Shown: piece by piece, positions 1-9,359 of the stretch
How positions within the stretch are numbered: the first letter of the stretch is position 1
How the letters are laid out: the number at the start of each line of letters is the position of its first letter
NCBI GenBank assembly: GCA_022493055.1
Contig: CP092781.1
Span: 2,728,001-2,792,000 of the forward strand
Reading direction: 5' to 3'
DNA length: 64,000 nucleotides
Source: Staphylococcus roterodami
Lineage (GTDB): Bacteria > Bacillota > Bacilli > Staphylococcales > Staphylococcaceae
The notes under the pieces: generated by a model
Told to the model about the DNA's origin: nothing
Database searches by the model: none
The model's input: the letters and a program-made list of their open reading frames with translations, nothing else
Program-made: the position numbers and the translations under genes

Positions 1-1117
1 CCTTAAAATAATCACATTGTATAGTTGAATTTCTACATATACAATATCTTTCGTTATAACCCCTCATTATAATCATCCTTATTTTCTATTTTTAAAAAGA
101 CAATTAGACTGCTCTTTAAACTATAGATTTATACTTTAGTTAGAACCTATACATACTGACACCATGCGTGTTAAAGCTAATACTTTAAATCAAGTTATAA
201 CTATGGATTAAAGAGCTGCCCAACTCAAGTAATCCTTATAAACTTCACAAGTGATTGATTGCAAAACCCTCCTTTATTTCATTAAATATCCTTAAAACCC
301 TCTTAAAATTAAAATGACACGCTTATACGTTGTAACACGCGACAACAAATTCCATATTATTGCATATTATTAAAACAAGTCACTTTGTATCGTGTGCGAC
401 CGAATACATATTAAATCATCAATAATAATTATTCAATTATAAAAATTAAAAGCGAACATTCTAAATGGATATGCTACTAATTGTTTTTTCAGCAACATCT
501 CGTTCACATAAAGTAAGTAGTTATAAGTAATATTGAATGCCAACAATTACTCGTTTTATAATTGTGAATTAATGATTTTTTAATCATATTATTTTTCATT
601 CCATCATTTTTATTAATATGAATCTGATTGTGTTATAAGATTCAGTCATTCACTATTGAAATGTTTCATTAATAAATTGGACTTATTTTTCATCCTATAT
701 ATACGAATTTTTTACGTATAAGATAGTGATGCGTATGCATTGAAAGTATTACAGGTTTATTCTCCTAAAAATAAACTGAATTATGTTAATTTTCAAACAT
801 TTCAAAGTATAAATGTTTTTAAAATTAAACTAATTGCATAAAATAAGCTATATTACATATAATCTTAATTTGTAATACGCCCTTATTAGCTTTTTGTTTC
901 TATTTTCACAAGTATCAGTATGTATTTTTCAATCGTTTTATAACGACATTCTGTAGTGCTATCGCGTCTGTGTTTATAACAACATATTTAATGATTCATG
1001 TTGTGATTCACACATTTTATGTGTTGTATAAAATATGTTGCCATAAAACATTTTAAATCATTTTATATAAACAAGCTATATTTTTTTGATATTTCAAAAA
1101 TATGTTCTAAATCCAGA
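1..1117. other. AT-rich intergenic region, no gene found
   Basis: I find no convincing reading frame on either strand in this stretch of about 1.1 kb. It is very AT-rich with many stops. One loose inverted repeat pairs GCTCTTTAA near 112 with TTAAAGAGC near 208, separated by about 85 bases, and its arms extend imperfectly. It could be part of an unannotated RNA, or chance in AT-rich DNA. The left neighbour lies outside the window. Confidence 0.5.
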
Positions 1118-1148
1118 AAACCGATAAGCCATTTCGGCCTACCGGTTT
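1118..1148 (-). terminator. Terminator of the bra operon
   Basis: On the minus strand this reads as a 13-bp stem closed by AAACCG/CGGTTT, with two G-U wobbles, a five-base loop (GAAAT) and a short T-rich tail. It lies about 80 bases after the braE stop, in the right orientation to end the bra transcript. Confidence 0.7.
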
Positions 1149-1226
1149 AAAATTGATATATACGTTTTATCATATATACTGCACATGTTTTCTATTTACA
1201 TTTACTACTTAGTACATTATTGCTTA

Positions 1227-3230
1227 TTATTTACGTTGTTGATGTATGACCTTCGAATAAACATTCGATGTTATTTTGTACATAATTATATATATTATTA
1301 AAGTAATTAGTACGATGATGATATAACTCGTAACAAACACTTGATAGTTGTTTATTCCAATCATATTTAATATAGTGTATATAATTTTTCTTGCTACCAA
1401 TGTATGAATCAATGCAACAACTATAGGTATTGAAAATAGCCAAAACATTTGTGTTCGAGTTATCTTTTCTATTTTGTCATTGTCTAATCCAACTTGCTCC
1501 ATAATGCCATAATTATGTTGATTAGCATAACCTTCTGAAATTTGCTTATAATACATCATTAAAAATATTCCTATAGTCAGTACAAATGATACTACCCCAC
1601 CTACAAAAATCAAACCACCTGTTAAACGATGCCAAACACCTAACATTTCAGATTTTGAATTTATTGAAACGCTATACTTTTTGGAAATCATTTTAGCTTG
1701 ATCTGTCGTCAATCTTTTATCGCTAGGTGTATTAAAGTTAATGGATGTTGTTAATTTCTTCTGTTCTGGTGCGTAATACTCTTTTACTTTTGAAAGTTGT
1801 TTTTTGTCTTTTACAATAAGTATCATACTATCTTGAATCATTATTAAGTTAAACTTATGTGCGTTCAACTGCTTTACTTTATACCATTGATTATTTAGAC
1901 CTACCTTAGACTGCCTTTTAAAAATCGGGACATCGGTAATCATTCCTACGCTTTCTTTATCTAAATTTACTTTACTTTTTTGATAACGATTATAGTCTTC
2001 TTCTGTCAGTACAGTAATCATAACTGATTGTCTTGAAAATATCGCTCCTTCATTTCCAATAAAATCTATTGGCATATCATCATTAGCTTGTTTTAAGTTA
2101 TAATGGGCATTCTTCTTTTCCAGAGTGGCTCTAAATAATACCATTTGATAAACTTTAAAATCTCGAGCATCGGCAACTTGTCGCAAATCTCGTTGGATAT
2201 TTTCAATGGTTTGTTGCTGTTCGGATGATTCTTTTGATTGCCCCGTATACGTAATATCATAATCATTCGTAAATAATTTGGTAATTGCATGATCCATATC
2301 ACGATAAGTAGTTACACTCATCGTTAACGTTACTATTAAAAATGTACATAGTAATGTTATGGTAGCAAGACTTATTGCGTTCATTTTCAAACGGACTCGC
2401 ATACCAGTGACAACAAAAAAGTAACGAGGATGATAATATATGTTTGGCAAATGTTGCAATAAACTAATAATTATCTCACTCATACCAATAAAAAATGCGT
2501 AAGTCCCGACAATCACTAATCCAATCACAATCCATATTTTAAAAAATGCACCAAATGTCGTATCTTCCTGTAGTGCAATAAAATAACCTAGGTACAACGC
2601 TGCAATACCGATGATGATTAAAAAATAGCGCAACCATCGCGATATGCCACTACTCGAATCGGAGCGATGTTGATATGTAATCGGCTTTTGAAAATTAACA
2701 CTAAAAAGGTTAAATATTAATAACATACACATCACTACTGCAATAATAATCAAGGTAATTAACATGGCTGATGCATCAAATGGATAATCTTTTAATGTTG
2801 CGCTTGGACTGCCCATTATTTTCTGTATAAACAAGAAAAAAACGGCCCCAAGCAAGTAACCACCGACAATGCTAATTACTGAGATGATAATGAATTGGAC
2901 CATTGTTTCCATAACTATCATTAAGCGCATACCATTTTTAGTCATGCCCAATGTCATAAATATGCTAAATTCTTTTCTTCTCTGCGACATCATAAAATGA
3001 TTTGCATATAAAATAAAAATTAATGTTAGAAGCGCCATAAATATATTCGCTATAATAATAAACGGCACAAACAAATCATTTTTCTGCTGAACGTAACGAT
3101 TCAATCCAATTGAAACAAGTGTATACTCAATCATAAATAGTACACTGACAGCTAAGATGAAGGGGATTATAACGAGTCTCTGTGTGACAAACTGACGACG
3201 AACAATATGCCATAGCAATCTTATTTTCAT
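1227..3230 (-). CDS. braE: BceB-type ABC transporter permease (bacitracin/nisin resistance)
   Basis: Permease of a BceAB-type ABC transporter. In S. aureus BraDE acts with the BraSR two-component system, sensing bacitracin and nisin and inducing the resistance transporter VraDE. The 667 residues show the family layout: N-terminal membrane segments (about 18-40, 57-80, 105-135, 150-180, 200-265, 280-305), a large extracellular domain (about 310-525) and a C-terminal group of membrane helices. The FtsX-like segment GVVSFVLTIGIFLMMYYKQI follows the extracellular domain, which in this family is the part that recognises the peptide. The start codon overlaps the braD stop in an ATGA arrangement, so the two genes are translationally coupled. 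Gene order and flanking genes support braE rather than the paralogue vraE, which lies elsewhere in S. aureus. Confidence 0.9.
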   Translation of the reverse strand: MKIRLLWHIVRRQFVTQRLVIIPFILAVSVLFMIEYTLVSIGLNRYVQQKNDLFVPFIIIANIFMALLTLIFILYANHFMMSQRRKEFSIFMTLGMTKNGMRLMIVMETMVQFIIISVISIVGGYLLGAVFFLFIQKIMGSPSATLKDYPFDASAMLITLIIIAVVMCMLLIFNLFSVNFQKPITYQHRSDSSSGISRWLRYFLIIIGIAALYLGYFIALQEDTTFGAFFKIWIVIGLVIVGTYAFFIGMSEIIISLLQHLPNIYYHPRYFFVVTGMRVRLKMNAISLATITLLCTFLIVTLTMSVTTYRDMDHAITKLFTNDYDITYTGQSKESSEQQQTIENIQRDLRQVADARDFKVYQMVLFRATLEKKNAHYNLKQANDDMPIDFIGNEGAIFSRQSVMITVLTEEDYNRYQKSKVNLDKESVGMITDVPIFKRQSKVGLNNQWYKVKQLNAHKFNLIMIQDSMILIVKDKKQLSKVKEYYAPEQKKLTTSINFNTPSDKRLTTDQAKMISKKYSVSINSKSEMLGVWHRLTGGLIFVGGVVSFVLTIGIFLMMYYKQISEGYANQHNYGIMEQVGLDNDKIEKITRTQMFWLFSIPIVVALIHTLVARKIIYTILNMIGINNYQVFVTSYIIIVLITLIIYIIMYKITSNVYSKVIHQQRK

Positions 3231-3982
3231 ATATTTCCACTTCTTCCATTCACAAGTGATAGGCTATCTGCTATGCGTTGTTGAAATGTTAATTGATTTT
3301 CTTCACCGCGATAAATTTCATGATATAAACGTCCATCTTTTATAAAAATAACACGTGCTGCATAAGACGCATCTATATTAGAATGTGTCACCATTAATAT
3401 CGTTTGTTTCTGTTTGTTGATATCTTGAAATAATTTCATCAGTTCTTTGGAAGTTCTTGAATCTAAAGCCCCCGTCGGTTCATCCGCTAATAATATTGTT
3501 GGATTTGTTACTAGTGCACGTGCTATAGCAATGCGTTGCTTTTGACCACCGGAACTCTCTGAAGGATACTTATTTATTATGTCATTTATATGTAACTGCT
3601 CCGTCAATTGCTGTATACGTTGCGAGACCTCTTTTCGCTTTGCACCTGCTAAAATTAAAGGCATCATTATATTTTCCTTATTAGTCATCGTCGGTAATAG
3701 ATTAAAATCTTGAAATACAAAACCAACCATTTGTTGTCGATACAACGCTCTATTTTTATTTTTCATGTTATTCAAATGTGTGCCATCCACAATAATGTCA
3801 CCTTCAGTCACTCCATCAAAAGAAGCTATTAAATTTAGTAATGTAGACTTCCCTGAACCGGATTCGCCCATAATAGCAACAAATTCGCCCGATTCCACCG
3901 ATAAATTCATTTGATTAAGTGCTGTTGTAGCGTTTAAACCTTTACCATATACCTTTTTAACATGTTTAACTTCTAGCAACAT
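3227..3982 (-). CDS. braD: BceA-type ABC transporter ATPase
   Basis: ATP-binding subunit partnering BraE. Visible motifs, numbered from the chosen start: Walker A GESGSGKST at residues 39-47, Q-loop in FVFQDFN, signature SSGGQKQR (Ser in place of the usual Leu of LSGGQ), Walker B ILLADEP followed by the D-loop, and the H-loop in MVTHS. I chose the ATG giving MLLEVKHVKK (251 aa) because GAGGTG sits six bases upstream; the ATG three codons earlier has that ribosome site too close. It overlaps braE by 4 bp. The 106-bp gap from braS, with a hairpin and a possible response-regulator box, suggests braDE can be transcribed separately from braRS. Confidence 0.92.
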   Translation of the reverse strand: MLLEVKHVKKVYGKGLNATTALNQMNLSVESGEFVAIMGESGSGKSTLLNLIASFDGVTEGDIIVDGTHLNNMKNKNRALYRQQMVGFVFQDFNLLPTMTNKENIMMPLILAGAKRKEVSQRIQQLTEQLHINDIINKYPSESSGGQKQRIAIARALVTNPTILLADEPTGALDSRTSKELMKLFQDINKQKQTILMVTHSNIDASYAARVIFIKDGRLYHEIYRGEENQLTFQQRIADSLSLVNGRSGNI

Positions 3983-4029
3983 GGTATGCACCTCATTTCT
4001 TTGTTAGTTCTATATTAAAACAAAAAAAT

Positions 4030-4067
4030 ACTAATAACATTTAAAATAGCTAAAAAATGTTACTAGT
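4030..4067 (-). terminator. AT-rich hairpin with T-run between braS and braD
   Basis: On the minus strand ACTAGTAACATTT pairs with AAATGTTATTAGT across a 12-base loop and is followed at once by a T-run. It could be a weak terminator or attenuator separating braRS from braDE, or part of the braDE promoter. The sequence alone does not decide. Confidence 0.5.
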
Positions 4068-4071
4068 ATAC

Positions 4072-4085
4072 TTACAATATTGAAA
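4072..4085 (-). promoter_or_regulatory. Possible BceR-family response-regulator box
   Basis: Plus-strand TTACA-ATAT-TGAAA resembles the inverted-repeat box used by BceR-like regulators (TnACA-N4-TGTAA), with one mismatch in the second arm. It lies about 90 bases upstream of braD, where BraR would be expected to act. Because the match is short and imperfect I hold it loosely. Confidence 0.3.
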
Positions 4086-4088
4086 GTT

Positions 4089-4976
4089 TTATTCATTTGG
4101 AAATTGAATCGTAAATGTTGTACCTTGATTCTGTTTAGATGTGACTGAAACAGGATGACTCGTATGATTGGAAATTTGTTTCACAATAAATAAACCGATG
4201 CCGCTTGAATTACTCTGGCGTTGCCCATTATACCCTGAATAACCTTTATCAAATATTTTTGGCAAGTCCGCTTCACTAATGCCAATACCATTGTCTTTAA
4301 TATGTAATTGTTTTGATTGCTCATCATATTCAATCCATATATCTTTACCTCTAGCATATTTTAACGCATTATTAATTAGCTGTTCTATCATTAAAGAAGT
4401 CCATCGTACATCAGTTAATACCATGCAATGACAAGGTTCATAATGTATTTTTGTTTTTTGATCAATAAACTGAATCGAATATTTCATAATAATTGGTCTA
4501 ATTAAATCGTTAATTGATATTTGAGTGACTGATATATCAGATGTTTCATTTAATAATTTTAAATAACTTAATGCTAGGCTTGTATAGTTGTCAATTTGAA
4601 TAATTTCTTGCCGAACACGATTCACAACATTTGGTTCATCTCTTTCAAGTAATAGTTGTGCCGCAGTTATTGGCGTTTTCATTTGGTGTACCCATGTCAA
4701 AAAATAACTTTCTATATCATTTTTATATTCAAGTTGATCATTTTTAAGTTGATACAATGCTGTTTCTAAGTTTTCAATTTGTTGCTGTTGACTTATAGTC
4801 TTAACAAAGCTTAAGTACTTAATCCCTATGTAAATAAGTAACAACAATGAAACGATTGCAAGCGCCAGTAAAAAGGCTTCTAGTGGCAATCGATATAGAT
4901 AAAACATCAAGCCAAACAAAGCGATAATAACAATAACTATACCTATTTCCTGAGCAATTTTTTTAATAAATGTCAT
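4089..4976 (-). CDS. braS: Intramembrane-sensing histidine kinase BraS (NsaS)
   Basis: Sensor kinase of the BceS type. It has two N-terminal membrane helices (about residues 9-29 and 34-54) with almost no extracellular loop, so the signal comes through its partner transporter rather than by direct ligand binding. The H-box is WVHQMKTPITA, with the phosphoacceptor His in this motif. The catalytic domain has the N-box LINNALKYA, the G1 box DNGIGIS and the G2 region SSGIGLFIV. I place the start at ATG 4976 (295 aa, MTFIKK), matching the S. aureus protein length I remember, with GGGTG upstream; the ATG immediately before it is possible. The gap after braR is 9 bp, so the pair is co-transcribed. 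Confidence 0.92.
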   Translation of the reverse strand: MTFIKKIAQEIGIVIVIIALFGLMFYLYRLPLEAFLLALAIVSLLLLIYIGIKYLSFVKTISQQQQIENLETALYQLKNDQLEYKNDIESYFLTWVHQMKTPITAAQLLLERDEPNVVNRVRQEIIQIDNYTSLALSYLKLLNETSDISVTQISINDLIRPIIMKYSIQFIDQKTKIHYEPCHCMVLTDVRWTSLMIEQLINNALKYARGKDIWIEYDEQSKQLHIKDNGIGISEADLPKIFDKGYSGYNGQRQSNSSGIGLFIVKQISNHTSHPVSVTSKQNQGTTFTIQFPNE

Positions 4977-4986
4977 CATATTCACC

Positions 4987-5652
4987 CTATACTTTATATC
5001 CAACATTTTTCTTGGTAGTGATAAAATCATTGAGGCCTACAGTGCTTAATTTTTTACGTAGACGTGTCATATTTACTGCTAATGTATTAGCATCTATGAA
5101 GTTCTCAGACTCCCAGCATTTTTCAATTAAAGCTGTTCGGCTCACATACTTGTCTTCGTTTTGGAACAACAATTTTAAAATCTGTAATTCCGTCAAAGAC
5201 AGCTGTATACTCTCCCCTTGATAAGCAACCTTAGCTTCATCTAATATTAGCGTACACCCTTTGACTATCAGCGTATCATTGACTACTGTTAGGTCATAAG
5301 TACGTCTTAAAAGTGCTTGAATTTTAGCAATAGTTAATGACAAATTGAATGGTTTTTCAATAAAGTCATCGCCACCCATTTGTATAGCCATAATTTGATC
5401 CATGTTATCAATACGCGAACTAATAAACATGATAGGTACATTTGATGTTTTGCGTATTTCTTGGCACCAATGAAAACCATTTAAAGTAGGTAAATTGATA
5501 TCTAACAGCACAAGTTGTGGTTGGTGATTGTTAAAAATGGCTGTTATATTATCAAATTGTTCTGCCACAACCACATCATAATTCCATTTTTTTAATTCAG
5601 ATGCTAAACTTTCTGCTATAACAAAATCATCTTCAACAATTAGTATTTTCAT
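4987..5652 (-). CDS. braR: OmpR-family response regulator BraR (NsaR)
   Basis: Response regulator paired with BraS; in S. aureus it activates braDE and vraDE on exposure to bacitracin or nisin. The receiver domain (about 1-115) has the acidic pair at 8-9, the phosphorylatable Asp51 in VLLDINLP, and the conserved Lys in IEKPFN. The winged-helix DNA-binding domain (about 125-221) contains LSLTELQILKLL and ends with the typical hairpin TTKKNVGYKV. At 221 aa it is normal family length. Confidence 0.93.
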   Translation of the reverse strand: MKILIVEDDFVIAESLASELKKWNYDVVVAEQFDNITAIFNNHQPQLVLLDINLPTLNGFHWCQEIRKTSNVPIMFISSRIDNMDQIMAIQMGGDDFIEKPFNLSLTIAKIQALLRRTYDLTVVNDTLIVKGCTLILDEAKVAYQGESIQLSLTELQILKLLFQNEDKYVSRTALIEKCWESENFIDANTLAVNMTRLRKKLSTVGLNDFITTKKNVGYKV

Positions 5653-5687
5653 CTGTAATCTTCTTCCTTTAATTGAATTATCCGTTG

Positions 5688-5879
5688 TTATTCATTTTTA
5701 TCTTGTGAGTGCTGTAATGACTCATGTTTATCTATATGTTCCGTATCATTTATGTCGTGACTTTGTGCATTCGCTTGTTCTTTTTCAAGTTGTTTTTTCT
5801 TTGAACGGCGACGTTCTTCTAAAATGGACATCACAATAAAGAATATGATTAATAACGGAGATAACATTACTAGTATCAT
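5688..5879 (-). CDS. Small membrane protein upstream of braR
   Basis: A 63-aa protein with one N-terminal membrane helix (about residues 3-19, rich in I, L, V, F), then a basic stretch EERRRSKKKQ and an acidic, Gln/His-rich hydrophilic tail. A good ribosome site (GAGGTGG) precedes the ATG. It lies 35 bp upstream of braR in the same direction, so it is probably the first gene of the bra regulatory operon. I do not recognise a family. By topology it should be N-out/C-in with the charged tail in the cytoplasm. Any role in the bacitracin/nisin response is only suggested by position. Confidence 0.7.
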   Translation of the reverse strand: MILVMLSPLLIIFFIVMSILEERRRSKKKQLEKEQANAQSHDINDTEHIDKHESLQHSQDKNE

Positions 5880-6075
5880 CTTTCCACCTCAATTTTCAAT
5901 TAATTCAATATTACATATGCTTCTATTTTAACGCTTTATAATCAACAATGTCATATATATTCATTTTAAAGTGTTCTATAACTCTCTATTTACATATTTT
6001 TTACTTAAAAAACACAAATAATCAAAATTCCTCTTTTAAACTGATGATATAGACTTATACTCAGGAGGATGTTTT

Positions 6076-7500
6076 ATGCTATCTATTAATAAAGTCGCAA
6101 AATTTGCAATTGCTAACCTTATGATTGTATCAACCGTTTTCAGTACTGTCACACCTGCAATTGCACAATCTGAAAAAGAAGCAAAAGATGATAGTTTTGC
6201 AGTTGGTAATACAAAAAATCCTAAAAATGTTATCTTTTTAGTTGGTGATGGTATGGGACCGTCATTTAACACTGCTTATCGATATTATAAAAACGATCCA
6301 CATGCAAAAGAGATGAATACTACTGCCTTTGATGCATATTTAAAAGGTACAAATCGTACATATTCAAATGACCCTAAACAAAATATTACGGATTCTGCAG
6401 CCGGTGCAACCGCTTTTAGTTCCGGACATAAAACATATAATGGCGCTATTGGTGTTGACAGTAACAAACAAAAAGTGAAAACAGTACTTGAACGCGCAAA
6501 AGAAAAAGGAAAGTCAACTGGCCTTGTCTCAACTGCTGAAATTACAGATGCAACACCAGCTGCGTATGCTGCACACGTTACTTCTAGAGATGATAAAAAT
6601 GAAATTGCACAACAATTTTATAAAGATAAAATCAACGGAAAGCATAAAGTTGATGTGTTGTTAGGTGGCGGTGCTAAATACTTTGGTAAATCTAATGGCA
6701 ACTTAGATAAAAAATTTAAAAAAGATGGCTACGATCTTGTCAGAAACAGCAAGGAATTATCGAAGTCTAAAAGCGAAAAAGTGCTTGGATTATTTGCCGA
6801 TAAAAATATGCCACTTGCAATTGATGCATCTAAAAAAGAGCCGACACTAGCTGATATGCAACAAAGTGCACTAAGTAAGTTAGAACAAAATAAAAAAGGA
6901 TTCTTTTTAATGGTTGAAGGTGCTTCTATAGATAAATCAGCACATGTTAACGATATTACAGGCGTAATGTCTGAAATGGAAGGTTTTGAAAAAACATTTG
7001 ATGACGCCATCCAATATGCTAAAAAACATAAAGATACACTTGTCGTTGCTACAGCAGATCATTCAACTGGCGGCTTAACAATAGGTAAAGACAAAGGTTA
7101 CGAGTGGAATCCTCAAGCAATTAAGTCAATGAAACACTCAGGTTCATATATGACAGAACAAATGGTTAAAGGTGAAGACCCTGAGAAAGTAATAAGCGAT
7201 GGCTATGGATTTGCTCTTTCAAATGATGACATGAAGCAAATAAAAAAAGATAATAAAAAACTACAAAAATTACTTAAAAGAGGAAAAGATGAACAGTCTG
7301 CAGAAATTGAAAAGCAGACAAAAATCCTACAACACGCCATTCAGAAATCTATAAATGATAAATCTTATACAGGATGGACTTCTGATGGGCACACTGGTGA
7401 AGATGTAAACACTTATGCATACGGACCTAAGTCAGATGCTTTTAGTGGTAATATCGAAAATACAGAAAGTGCAAAAATAATTTTTGATATATTCAAATAA
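6076..7500 (+). CDS. phoB: Secreted alkaline phosphatase
   Basis: Alkaline phosphatase that releases phosphate from monoesters outside the membrane, usually under phosphate starvation. It has a signal peptide (about 1-30, cleaved near AIA-QS). Metal-site motif NVIFLVGDGMG contains Asp58; the nucleophile is Ser107 in ITDSAAGATA; further metal ligands appear in TADHSTGG and in the late DGHTGEDV segment. The length, 474 aa, is typical for Gram-positive enzymes. A strong AGGAGGA lies seven bases before the ATG. It is a single-gene unit with its own terminator, transcribed away from the bra genes. I did not find a convincing Pho box. Confidence 0.93.
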   Translation: MLSINKVAKFAIANLMIVSTVFSTVTPAIAQSEKEAKDDSFAVGNTKNPKNVIFLVGDGMGPSFNTAYRYYKNDPHAKEMNTTAFDAYLKGTNRTYSNDPKQNITDSAAGATAFSSGHKTYNGAIGVDSNKQKVKTVLERAKEKGKSTGLVSTAEITDATPAAYAAHVTSRDDKNEIAQQFYKDKINGKHKVDVLLGGGAKYFGKSNGNLDKKFKKDGYDLVRNSKELSKSKSEKVLGLFADKNMPLAIDASKKEPTLADMQQSALSKLEQNKKGFFLMVEGASIDKSAHVNDITGVMSEMEGFEKTFDDAIQYAKKHKDTLVVATADHSTGGLTIGKDKGYEWNPQAIKSMKHSGSYMTEQMVKGEDPEKVISDGYGFALSNDDMKQIKKDNKKLQKLLKRGKDEQSAEIEKQTKILQHAIQKSINDKSYTGWTSDGHTGEDVNTYAYGPKSDAFSGNIENTESAKIIFDIFK

Positions 7501-7506
7501 AACGTA

Positions 7507-7549
7507 AAAAAATACCCGATCACTATAAAGTTCTGATCGGGTATTTTTT
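7507..7549 (+). terminator. Rho-independent terminator after phoB
   Basis: AAAAAATACCCGATCA pairs perfectly over 16 bases with TGATCGGGTATTTTTT across an 11-base loop. It lies seven bases after the phoB stop and just past the stop of the small minus-strand gene, so it can serve both. Confidence 0.93.
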
Positions 7550-7559
7550 ATGGTTAATT

Positions 7560-7664
7560 TTAGTACTCAATGTTAGGTGCTTGGTTAACACGTTCTTGGT
7601 ATTTTTTAAATGCATAGTATAAACCGCCAACTAATGTTAAGATAACTGCTAATTTTTTCATCAT
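7560..7664 (-). CDS. Conserved-looking 33-34 aa small membrane protein
   Basis: A short frame reading [19 protein letters not shown] then [15 protein letters not shown]. It has one hydrophobic helix (about residues 4-19) preceded by two Lys and followed by a charged tail. AAGGAG stands five bases before the first ATG and eight before the second, so 34 or 33 aa are both possible. Convergent with phoB and sharing its terminator. I have no firm function. Size, ribosome site and clean composition make it a real gene rather than chance. Confidence 0.75.
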   Translation of the reverse strand: MMKKLAVILTLVGGLYYAFKKYQERVNQAPNIEY

Positions 7665-7783
7665 TCAAACTCCTTTCTGAGATGTGTTAAAACTGAGTTC
7701 AATTAAATTATATGCTTTTATTATACACTTTTTGACATATTTTTTAAATTTAAGAATGCGAAGATTTTCAACATTTTCTGATG

Positions 7784-8239
7784 CTAGCTGTCTTTTTCAT
7801 CTTTTAAATGCTTAATAAAATCAAAGCCTGGTCTTCCTTTAGCCAATGCTTCCATCACATCATACCAATCCGAACCGACTTGTTGATATATATTTTGCAA
7901 TAATTCATCTTGCGCCTTGTTTAATTCAGCAATAAGTTGATCGCCTTTACTTGTCGAATATAATTTTTTGACACGTCTATCTGTCTCTAAAACTTTTTCA
8001 ACAATGAGACCTTGCTCTTTTAATTTTTGAAGTGTTGCATGTGATCCTTGTTTAGAAATCTCTAATATTTCTAGTAATGATTTAATAGTAATACCAGGTA
8101 ATTTATTTATAAAAAACAAAAAACGATGATGCTGACGGCTCATACCATATTTCTCTATGATTTCATCAGCGGTAGTGATAAAAGTCTTATACGCAAAATA
8201 AAACAACATATGCTCATAATCGTTTTTATTGGTCGACAT
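7784..8239 (-). CDS. MarR-family transcriptional regulator
   Basis: A 151-aa winged-helix regulator. The HTH is seen in ITIKSLLEILEISKQGSHATLQKLKEQGLI, split as recognition core SKQGSHATLQKL followed by the wing residues TDRRVKKLYSTSKG, typical of MarR proteins, with helices at both ends for dimerisation. I chose the ATG starting MSTNKNDYEHM because GGAG lies eight bases upstream; the longer frame adds 21 residues without a ribosome site. It precedes fphF on the opposite side of a 240-bp gap with both genes on the minus strand. Its target and ligand are not visible. Confidence 0.88.
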   Translation of the reverse strand: MSTNKNDYEHMLFYFAYKTFITTADEIIEKYGMSRQHHRFLFFINKLPGITIKSLLEILEISKQGSHATLQKLKEQGLIVEKVLETDRRVKKLYSTSKGDQLIAELNKAQDELLQNIYQQVGSDWYDVMEALAKGRPGFDFIKHLKDEKDS

Positions 8240-8482
8240 GATGATTACTCCTTTCAAAGCGTTAACCTCATTATAATAAAATTTATAATGTAAGTCATAC
8301 AAATGACGATAAAACTATAAGCTAAATCTAAGTTTCACGAGAAACATTTTTGAGTACAAGCAATTTGCATCTATCATGTCAGCATAATTAATTTAAACAT
8401 TCAGTAGTGTTAGGTGAACTTAAATTATTTCTATCACTTACCCCGTTTATTTAATGCATCCACATTATTTTCTAGGAAATAA

Positions 8483-9244
8483 TTAATTATTCATCATCCA
8501 TGTTATAGCGCGCTTAATTGCTTGGTCCCAATATGCATAATCATGATCTCCCGGTCCATCTTCAAATTGATATGGAACATTTTTAGCTAATAAATAATTG
8601 ATAAAGTCCAAATTATCTTTATAGAGAAAGTCTTCTTTACCACACATAATGAGCAATTCAGGAATTGGTTTATCTTCAGCTACAGCTTTATCTAACAAGT
8701 AATACGGATCATGTTCAGTCCCTTTAACACTTGAAAGATTGCCAATAATAGCCTCTTTTGAAAAATCATTCCATTCTAAATCCATTAAATGTTGTGCTTC
8801 AAATACAGCAGATAATGGAACAGCTTTGGAAAATTTATCCCCTTGTGTTAATGCAAATTTAATCGTGCCATATCCTCCCATTGAATGTCCTGCTATGAAA
8901 TTATCTTCACGTTTTTTGGAAAGTGGAAATATCTGATGAACATAATCATATACTTCCAAAATATAATCATAATAACTATGGCCGTATGCCATATTAGCAT
9001 AAGCACTATGATCCACATTGGGCATAATCACTGCTAATTTATGTTCATTCGCATATCTCTCTATACTTGTATATCTCATATATGTAGTTTCGTCACTTGA
9101 TAATCCATGTAATAACATTAACGTTTTTAATGGTTGTGCTGTTACATCGTTTTTGAAGAAACTTTGATCTTCCGGTAAAATGACCGTTAAATTTTGATGC
9201 ATACCTATTGTCGGTGAATGATAGTTTAATGAAATATAAGCCAT
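8483..9244 (-). CDS. fphF: Serine esterase FphF (S-formylglutathione hydrolase-like)
   Basis: An alpha/beta-hydrolase of the esterase D/S-formylglutathione hydrolase family. In S. aureus this locus encodes FphF, a fluorophosphonate-binding carboxylesterase acting on short-chain acyl and thioester substrates. The nucleophile elbow is GHSMGG (residues about 119-124), the His of the triad is in GPGDHDYAYW near residue 233, and the Asp is likely in the MCGKEDFLY segment. At 253 aa with no signal peptide it is cytoplasmic. The start is supported by AAGGGG upstream. It lies directly beyond the clfB terminator and is monocistronic or shares a transcript with the MarR gene. Confidence 0.9.
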   Translation of the reverse strand: MAYISLNYHSPTIGMHQNLTVILPEDQSFFKNDVTAQPLKTLMLLHGLSSDETTYMRYTSIERYANEHKLAVIMPNVDHSAYANMAYGHSYYDYILEVYDYVHQIFPLSKKREDNFIAGHSMGGYGTIKFALTQGDKFSKAVPLSAVFEAQHLMDLEWNDFSKEAIIGNLSSVKGTEHDPYYLLDKAVAEDKPIPELLIMCGKEDFLYKDNLDFINYLLAKNVPYQFEDGPGDHDYAYWDQAIKRAITWMMNN

Positions 9245-9319
9245 ATATGATGACCCCTTTCTAATTCTACTTTACCAACATTTTACGCCTAAATTATTCA
9301 CTTTAAAATATTTCCATGC

Positions 9320-9346
9320 AAAAAACCAGGCACACATTGTGCCCGG
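9320..9346 (-). terminator. Terminator after clfB
   Basis: Minus-strand hairpin CCGGGCACA-atg-TGTGCCTGG with one internal mismatch, followed by six T. It stands 14 bases past the clfB stop. Confidence 0.88.
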
Positions 9347-9359
9347 CTTGAAATATTAA

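Noticed and set aside
111..216. Inverted repeat GCTCTTTAA/TTAAAGAGC as an sRNA gene
   Set aside because: Short arms, large loop, no promoter or terminator I could support.
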